Positions 5,894-9,943 of a stretch of DNA of 9,943 bases are shown here, in pieces. The notes beneath the pieces were generated by a model. It saw only the letters and a program-made list of their open reading frames with translations. It did not search any database and was not told the DNA's origin. Position 1 is the first letter of the stretch; every line of letters starts with the position of its first letter. The stretch spans positions 1 to 9,943 of the forward strand of contig CAMLOC010000067.1 of assembly GCA_946481465.1 (NCBI GenBank), written 5' to 3'. Position numbers and translations under genes: made by a program. The DNA comes from an uncultured Shinella sp. Its GTDB lineage: Bacteria > Pseudomonadota > Alphaproteobacteria > Rhizobiales > Rhizobiaceae.

Positions 5894-7147
5894 ATGATCG
5901 ATGCCAGGTCCACCCGGCGCGGGCTCCTTCTCGTCTTCATGATCATGTTCCTCGACGTGATCGGCATCGCCATCATCATGCCGGTGCTGCCGACCTATCT
6001 GCGCGAACTGACGGGCGACGACATCAGCCAGGCGGCGATCGACGGCGGCTGGCTGCTGCTCGTCTATGCCGGCATGCAATTCCTTTTCGCACCCTTCATC
6101 GGCAATCTCTCCGACCGCTTCGGCCGGCGGCCGGTGCTGCTCGCCTGCATCCTCACCTTCGCCATCGACAATCTCATCTGTGCGCTGGCGACGTCCTACT
6201 GGATGCTGTTCGTCGGCCGGGTGCTGGCGGGCATCAGCGGCGCCAGCTTCGGCACGGCCGCCGCCTATATCGCCGACGTCTCGACGGAGGAAACGCGGGC
6301 GAAGAATTTCGGGCTGATGGGCATCGCCTTCGGCACCGGTTTCGCGCTCGGCCCGGTCATCGGCGGGCTTCTCGGCGAGTTCGGCCCGCGCATCCCGTTC
6401 TACGGGGCCGCGGTGCTGGCCTTCCTCAATTTCGTCGCGGCCCTTTTTCTCCTGCCGGAAAGCCTGGAGGCGGCCCATCGCCGGCGGTTCGAGCTTGGCC
6501 GCGCCAATCCGCTCGGCGCGCTCCTCCAGATGCGCAACTATCCGGGCGTCCTGTGGATCGGCCTCGTCTTCTTCTGCTACTGGCTGGCGCATGCCGTCTA
6601 TCCCTCCGTCTGGTCCTTCGTCTCGGCGCTGCGCTATGGCTGGAGCGAGGGGCAGATCGGCCTGTCGCTCGGCGTTTTCGGCGTCGGCGGGGCGGTCGTC
6701 ATGGCCTTCGTGCTGCCGCGCGTCGTGCCGAGGCTCGGCGAGTTCCGCACGGCCGTCGTCGGGCTTTCCTTCTCCGTGCTCGGCCTGTCCGGCTATGCCG
6801 CGTCCTATCAGGGCTGGATGATCTATGCGGTCATCCTCCTGACGGCGCTCGAGAGCCTTGCCGATCCGCCGCTGCGCTCGATCGCCTCGGCCCGCGTGCC
6901 GCCCTCCGCCCAGGGCGAATTGCAGGGCGCGCTGACCAGCGTCTCCAGCATCACGACGATCATCGGGCCGCTGATCTTCACCCAGGTGTTCAGCCATTTC
7001 ACGGGGCCGTCGGCGCCGGTCGTCTTCGCCGGGGCGCCGTTTGCGCTTGCGGCCCTGATGCTTCTGGCCGGCCTCGTCATCTTCGTCGTGAAGCTGCGCG
7101 GCGCGGGAACGGGTCCGAGTGGAAATCTCGCGCCGGAAAGCGCCTGA
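5894..7147 (+). CDS. TetA-like MFS drug:proton antiporter (TCR/Tet family)
   Basis: Inner-membrane exporter of the 12-helix major facilitator superfamily (DHA1, TCR/Tet branch), expected to expel a small molecule in exchange for protons. The 417 residues show TM1 with D21 in [15 protein letters not shown], the loop 2-3 motif G70[11 protein letters not shown]92 in TM3, RVLAG-SGA (motif B region, 109-117), ALGPVIGG (motif C, 151-158) and [19 protein letters not shown] near TM11. By eye, D21, D74 and D92 match D15, D66 and D84 of TetA(B), but S294 and G266 stand where TetA(B) has D285 and H257. That argues against efficient tetracycline export; the substrate is unknown. I chose the ATG at 5894 because AGGGG lies 7 bases upstream; an in-frame ATG at 5861 has no such site. 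No TetR-type repressor is next to it; the preceding LysR gene ends 144 bp upstream in the same direction. Confidence 0.9.
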   Translation: MIDARSTRRGLLLVFMIMFLDVIGIAIIMPVLPTYLRELTGDDISQAAIDGGWLLLVYAGMQFLFAPFIGNLSDRFGRRPVLLACILTFAIDNLICALATSYWMLFVGRVLAGISGASFGTAAAYIADVSTEETRAKNFGLMGIAFGTGFALGPVIGGLLGEFGPRIPFYGAAVLAFLNFVAALFLLPESLEAAHRRRFELGRANPLGALLQMRNYPGVLWIGLVFFCYWLAHAVYPSVWSFVSALRYGWSEGQIGLSLGVFGVGGAVVMAFVLPRVVPRLGEFRTAVVGLSFSVLGLSGYAASYQGWMIYAVILLTALESLADPPLRSIASARVPPSAQGELQGALTSVSSITTIIGPLIFTQVFSHFTGPSAPVVFAGAPFALAALMLLAGLVIFVVKLRGAGTGPSGNLAPESA

Positions 7148-7165
7148 AGCGCTTTCAAACGTGAC

Positions 7166-7178
7166 ATTTCGACGAAAT
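7166..7178. promoter_or_regulatory. Perfect palindrome ATTTCGACGAAAT
   Basis: Six-base arms ATTTCG and CGAAAT surround a single central A, 18 bases beyond the stop of the MFS gene and 120 bases before the MATE start. It has the size and symmetry of a dimeric repressor operator, but no cognate regulator gene is adjacent. This is an observation of symmetry only. Confidence 0.25.
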
Positions 7179-7180
7179 TT

Positions 7181-7201
7181 CCGCGCGAAACCGTCGCGCG
7201 G
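7181..7201 (+). terminator. Weak hairpin terminator candidate after the MFS gene
   Basis: CCGCGCG (7181-7187) pairs perfectly with CGCGCGG (7195-7201) around a 7-base loop, starting 33 bases after the MFS stop codon. The nearest T-run (7217-7221) lies 15 bases further on, so this is at best a weak intrinsic terminator separating the MFS and MATE transcripts. Confidence 0.35.
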
Positions 7202-7220
7202 AGCGCCATTCCGGCATTTT

Positions 7221-7250
7221 TGATGAAAGCATCACATCAATTCGATTGAT
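7221..7250. promoter_or_regulatory. Two adjacent palindromes upstream of the MATE gene
   Basis: TGATG-AAAG-CATCA (7221-7234) is followed directly by ATCAAT-TCG-ATTGAT (7236-7250). Both are perfect inverted repeats and both contain the ATCA/TGAT element. They end 47 bases before the chosen MATE start, in the position of a promoter or operator. No clear -35/-10 pair is visible around them. A regulatory role is inference. Confidence 0.3.
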
Positions 7251-7297
7251 CGCGGCTGGAACTTGTGATCCGAAGCGATGCGAAAGTGAGAACTATC

Positions 7298-8686
7298 ATG
7301 CACATGGCCCCGCACCGCGAGAACAATGGCTGGGGCGCGCATTTCCGCGCGACCTTCACCCTCGGCATACCCCTGATCGGCGCGCAGCTCGCCCAGCTCG
7401 GCATTCACACGACGGATGTCGTCATCGTCGGCCGCCTGGGGGCGGCCTATCTGGCGGCGCTTGTCCTGTCGAGCCAGTTCTTCTTCACGCTGTTCATCCT
7501 GGGCTCCGGCTTCGCCAATGCCGTCATGCCCATGGTCGCGCAGGCCTATGGCCGCGGCGATACGGTCTCGGTGCGCCGCTCCGTGCGCATGGGCATGTGG
7601 GTGGTGCTGATCTATTCCGCGCTGACGGTGCCCGTCTTCTACAATGCGGAGAACCTCCTGCTCTTTGCCGGCCAGAAGCCGGACGTGGCGGCGCTGGCCG
7701 GCAGCTATCTCGGCATTGCGCAATGGGGCATCGGCCCGGCGTTGCTCTTCATGACGCTGCGCGGCCTCGTCAGTGCGCATGGTCGCGCCGGCATCGTGCT
7801 TTACGTCACCATCGCCATCCTTTCGATCAACGCCTTCTTCGCCTATGCGCTGGTGCTCGGCCGCTTCGGCTTCCCCGCCATGGGCATCGAGGGGGCCGCT
7901 TATGTCTCGCTCGGCGTCAACATCCTGAGCTTCCTGCTCATCACGGCCTATATCCAGTCGCGGCCGGAAATGCGCAGCCACGAGCTCTTCGTGCGGTTCT
8001 GGCGGCCGGACTGGCCGGCCTTTCGCGAGGTGGTCCATCTCGGCCTGCCGATCGGCTTTACCATGCTCGCCGAAGTCAGCCTGTTCACCGGCGCCTCGCT
8101 TCTGATGGGCAGCATCGGCACGCTGGAACTGGCCGCTCACGGCATCGCCCTGCAGCTCGCCTCCATCGCCTTCATGATCCCGCTCGGCCTGGCGCAGGCC
8201 GGCACGGTGCGCGTCGGCGTCGCCCACGGCCGCAGCGATCATACCGCCGTCGTGCGGGCGTCGCTCGCGGTGCTGGCCGTCGCGGCGGTCATCGCCGTCG
8301 GCGGCGGCGTGCTCTTCGCCGCCATTCCGACCACGCTCGCCTCGATTTTCCTCGACAAGGCGGGCAAGGATTCGGCCGCGGTGCTGGCGATTGCCGGCCC
8401 CTTCGTGGTGATCGCCGGCATCTTCCAGCTCGTCGACGGTCTGCAGGCGATTGCCGCCGGCCTGCTGCGCGGGTTGAAGGACACGCGCATCCCGATGATC
8501 CTGGCGCTGATCTCCTATTGGCCGATCGGCTTCCTGGCCGCCTGGTTCTTCGCCTTCCCGGCCGGCTTCGGCGGCATCGGCGTCTGGTTCGGCTTCCTCT
8601 GCGGCCTGTCGGCCGCCTCCGTCCTGCTCAACTGGCGCTTCTACCGGCTGGTGACGCGGGGCATGCCCGCCGCGCGGCCGATCTGA
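7298..8686 (+). CDS. MATE-family multidrug efflux transporter (NorM-like)
   Basis: Inner-membrane, cation-coupled (H+ or Na+) exporter of the MATE family, which typically expels cationic drugs, dyes or metabolites. The 462-residue protein has the usual MATE length and twelve hydrophobic helices in two similar halves. Cation- and drug-binding acidic residues of NorM are conserved: D40 (GIHTTDVVIVG), E259 (MLAEVSLFTGASLLMG) and D380 (FQLVDGLQAIAAGLLRGLKD) appear to match D36, E255 and D371 of Vibrio cholerae NorM. Other family blocks include PMVAQAYG-GD (78-88) and IPLGLAQAGTVRVG (294-307). I preferred the ATG at 7298, with AGTGAG 7 bases upstream, over an in-frame GTG at 7265. It is preceded by a 150-bp gap with several palindromes, so it probably has its own promoter, and it is followed by a strong terminator shared with carA. 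In rhizobia a MATE gene beside carA is, as I recall, a common chromosomal arrangement. Confidence 0.93.
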   Translation: MHMAPHRENNGWGAHFRATFTLGIPLIGAQLAQLGIHTTDVVIVGRLGAAYLAALVLSSQFFFTLFILGSGFANAVMPMVAQAYGRGDTVSVRRSVRMGMWVVLIYSALTVPVFYNAENLLLFAGQKPDVAALAGSYLGIAQWGIGPALLFMTLRGLVSAHGRAGIVLYVTIAILSINAFFAYALVLGRFGFPAMGIEGAAYVSLGVNILSFLLITAYIQSRPEMRSHELFVRFWRPDWPAFREVVHLGLPIGFTMLAEVSLFTGASLLMGSIGTLELAAHGIALQLASIAFMIPLGLAQAGTVRVGVAHGRSDHTAVVRASLAVLAVAAVIAVGGGVLFAAIPTTLASIFLDKAGKDSAAVLAIAGPFVVIAGIFQLVDGLQAIAAGLLRGLKDTRIPMILALISYWPIGFLAAWFFAFPAGFGGIGVWFGFLCGLSAASVLLNWRFYRLVTRGMPAARPI

Positions 8687-8692
8687 AACGAA

Positions 8693-8721
8693 AAAAGCCC
8701 CGGACACCGTCCGGGGCTTTT
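8693..8721. terminator. Bidirectional intrinsic terminator between MATE gene and carA
   Basis: A perfect 13-bp stem, AAAAGCCCCGGAC pairing with GTCCGGGGCTTTT, encloses a 3-base loop. On the plus strand the stem ends in TTTT, serving the MATE gene whose stop is 7 bases upstream. On the minus strand it ends in a run of six T, serving carA whose stop is 15 bases away. Convergent genes sharing one symmetric terminator is a classic arrangement. Confidence 0.92.
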
Positions 8722-8736
8722 GTCTGTCGGGGCGGC

Positions 8737-9943
8737 TCAGGCCCGTTCGGGGATGGCCGCTTCGCCCTTCTTCTCGCGCACGAGGTTGATGAAGCGGCGG
8801 AAGAGGTAGTGGCTGTCCTGCGGGCCGGGGGAGGCCTCCGGATGGTGCTGCACGGAGAAGACCGGCTTGCCGGCAAGGCGCAGGCCGCAATTCGTGCCGT
8901 CGAACAGCGAGACGTGGGTTTCCTCCACGCCGTCGGGCAGGGAGGCGGAGGCGACGGCAAAGCCGTGGTTCATCGAGACGATCTCCACCTTGCCGGTCGT
9001 GTGGTCCTTGACCGGGTGGTTCGCGCCGTGGTGGCCCTGGTGCATCTTCTCGGTCGTCGCGCCGACGGCAAGGCCCAGCATCTGGTGGCCGAGGCAGATG
9101 CCGAAGATCGGGATGCCGCTGTCGATCAGCGTCCTGATGACGGGTACGGCGTATTCGCCGGTTGCCGCCGGGTCGCCCGGGCCGTTGGACAGGAAGATGC
9201 CGTCCGGCTTCTGCGCCAGCACGTCCTCGGCGCTGGAGGTCGCCGGCATGACGGTGACCTTGCAGCCGAGGCCGGTGAAGAGGCGCAGGATGTTGCGCTT
9301 CACGCCGTAGTCGAGGGCGACGATGTGGTACTTCACGTCGCCGTCCGTAAGGTCCTCGTGGCCTTCGTTCCACACCCAGGGCTTCTCGCTCCAGCGCGAG
9401 GACTGGCCGGAGGAGGCGACCTTTGCAAGGTCGAGGCCGACGAGGCCGCTCCAGGCCTTCGCTTCCGCCTTCAGCGCCTCGATGTCGAAGACGCCGTTGG
9501 GGTCGTGGGCGATGACGGCGTTCGGCGCGCCGTTCTCGCGGATCCAGGCGGTCAGCGCGCGCGTGTCGATGCCCGAAAGGCCGATGATGCCGCGGGCCTT
9601 CAGCCAGCCGTCGAGGTGCTGTGCTGCGCGGTAGTTGGACGGCTCGGTGATGTCGGCCTTGAAGATCGTGCCGACGGCGCCGTGGCGGGCGGCCGGCGTC
9701 AGGTCCTCGATGTCCTCGTCATTGGCGCCGATATTGCCGATATGCGGGAAGGTGAAGGTGACGATCTGCCCGGCATAGGACGGGTCGGTGAGGATTTCCT
9801 GGTAGCCGGTGAGGGCCGTGTTGAAGCAGACTTCGGCCACCGCCACGCCCGAGGCGCCGAGGCCGCTTCCCTCGATGACCGTGCCGTCGGCCAGCACCAG
9901 CACGGCCGTCGTGGTCCGGGTGACCCAGGGGGTGGTCGCTTCC
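8737..9943 (-). CDS. carA: Carbamoyl-phosphate synthase small (glutaminase) subunit, 5' end beyond window
   Basis: Cytoplasmic glutamine amidotransferase subunit that releases ammonia from glutamine and channels it to CarB, giving carbamoyl phosphate for arginine and pyrimidine synthesis. The N-terminal CarA domain (LADGTVIEG, FNTALTGYQEILTDPSYAGQ, GIDTRALT) precedes a class I glutaminase domain with nucleophilic cysteine in GICLGHQ (Cys codon at 9094-9096) and the His/Glu pair in HHPEASPGP. The GTG at 9901-9903 is not the true start: the frame stays open to the edge and encodes EATTPWVTRTTTA, which resembles the N-terminus of rhizobial CarA, so only a few codons are missing. At least 401 residues are encoded here, the normal rhizobial length. 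A terminator lies beyond the stop. carB is not in the window, so any operon link or leader control cannot be judged. Confidence 0.96.
   Translation of the reverse strand, partial: EATTPWVTRTTTAVLVLADGTVIEGSGLGASGVAVAEVCFNTALTGYQEILTDPSYAGQIVTFTFPHIGNIGANDEDIEDLTPAARHGAVGTIFKADITEPSNYRAAQHLDGWLKARGIIGLSGIDTRALTAWIRENGAPNAVIAHDPNGVFDIEALKAEAKAWSGLVGLDLAKVASSGQSSRWSEKPWVWNEGHEDLTDGDVKYHIVALDYGVKRNILRLFTGLGCKVTVMPATSSAEDVLAQKPDGIFLSNGPGDPAATGEYAVPVIRTLIDSGIPIFGICLGHQMLGLAVGATTEKMHQGHHGANHPVKDHTTGKVEIVSMNHGFAVASASLPDGVEETHVSLFDGTNCGLRLAGKPVFSVQHHPEASPGPQDSHYLFRRFINLVREKKGEAAIPERA

Noticed and set aside
5759..6997. 412-codon minus-strand frame opposite the MFS gene
   Set aside because: Charged, repetitive translation with no motif; the plus-strand MFS gene with clear helices explains the open frame.
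7232..9373. 713-codon open frame on the minus strand
   Set aside because: It lies antisense to the MATE gene and in another frame of carA. Its translation is a low-complexity mixture of Arg, Gly, Asp, His and Ala with no family motif, as expected from GC-rich codon bias.
9901..9903. GTG as the carA start codon
   Set aside because: The frame stays open to the window edge and encodes a typical rhizobial CarA N-terminus upstream, so the gene is cut by the window instead.

Overview
The window is high-GC (roughly 60-65%), densely coded chromosomal DNA of an alphaproteobacterium, most likely a member of the Rhizobiaceae. Three things suggest this: the CarA sequence and its MATE-transporter neighbour read like rhizobial proteins; a fold-back intergenic repeat of the rhizobial RIME type lies at the left edge; and the codon bias is strong enough to leave long open frames antisense to real genes. 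No rRNA, tRNA, CRISPR array, transposase or integrase was found.

Left third (1-3037). A 152-bp palindromic repeat (10-161) is followed by a minus-strand class D (OXA) beta-lactamase with every catalytic motif intact. It is transcribed divergently from a LysR-type regulator that is recognisably AmpR, including the residues that line the AmpR effector pocket. This is the familiar ampR-ampC layout with an OXA enzyme in the place of AmpC. Next comes a membrane-anchored YpfJ-type zinc metallopeptidase.

Middle (3021-5749). A small five-helix membrane protein resembles only the N-terminal membrane domain of lipid A phosphoethanolamine transferase (EptA); no catalytic domain follows, and its 3' end overlaps the peptidase gene tail to tail. 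An aldo/keto reductase and a divergent LysR regulator form a second regulator/target pair around a 104-bp intergenic region that carries a TTGAACAA direct repeat.

Right part (5894-9943). A TetA-like MFS exporter is followed by a NorM-like MATE exporter, then a perfect 13-bp-stem bidirectional terminator, then convergent carA (small subunit of carbamoyl-phosphate synthetase), whose 5' end runs off the window.

Taken together, much of the window deals with toxic compounds and envelope stress: an inducible-looking beta-lactamase, two drug exporters, a reductase and a relic of a lipid A modification enzyme, next to a housekeeping pyrimidine/arginine gene. I do not see a wholly new multi-gene system. 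The points most worth a second look are the AmpR-OXA pairing (with an OXA that resembles OXA-18/OXA-45), the stand-alone EptA N-domain, and the TetA-like exporter that lacks residues needed for tetracycline transport. Statements about similarity to named proteins rest on remembered family sequences, not on a search.
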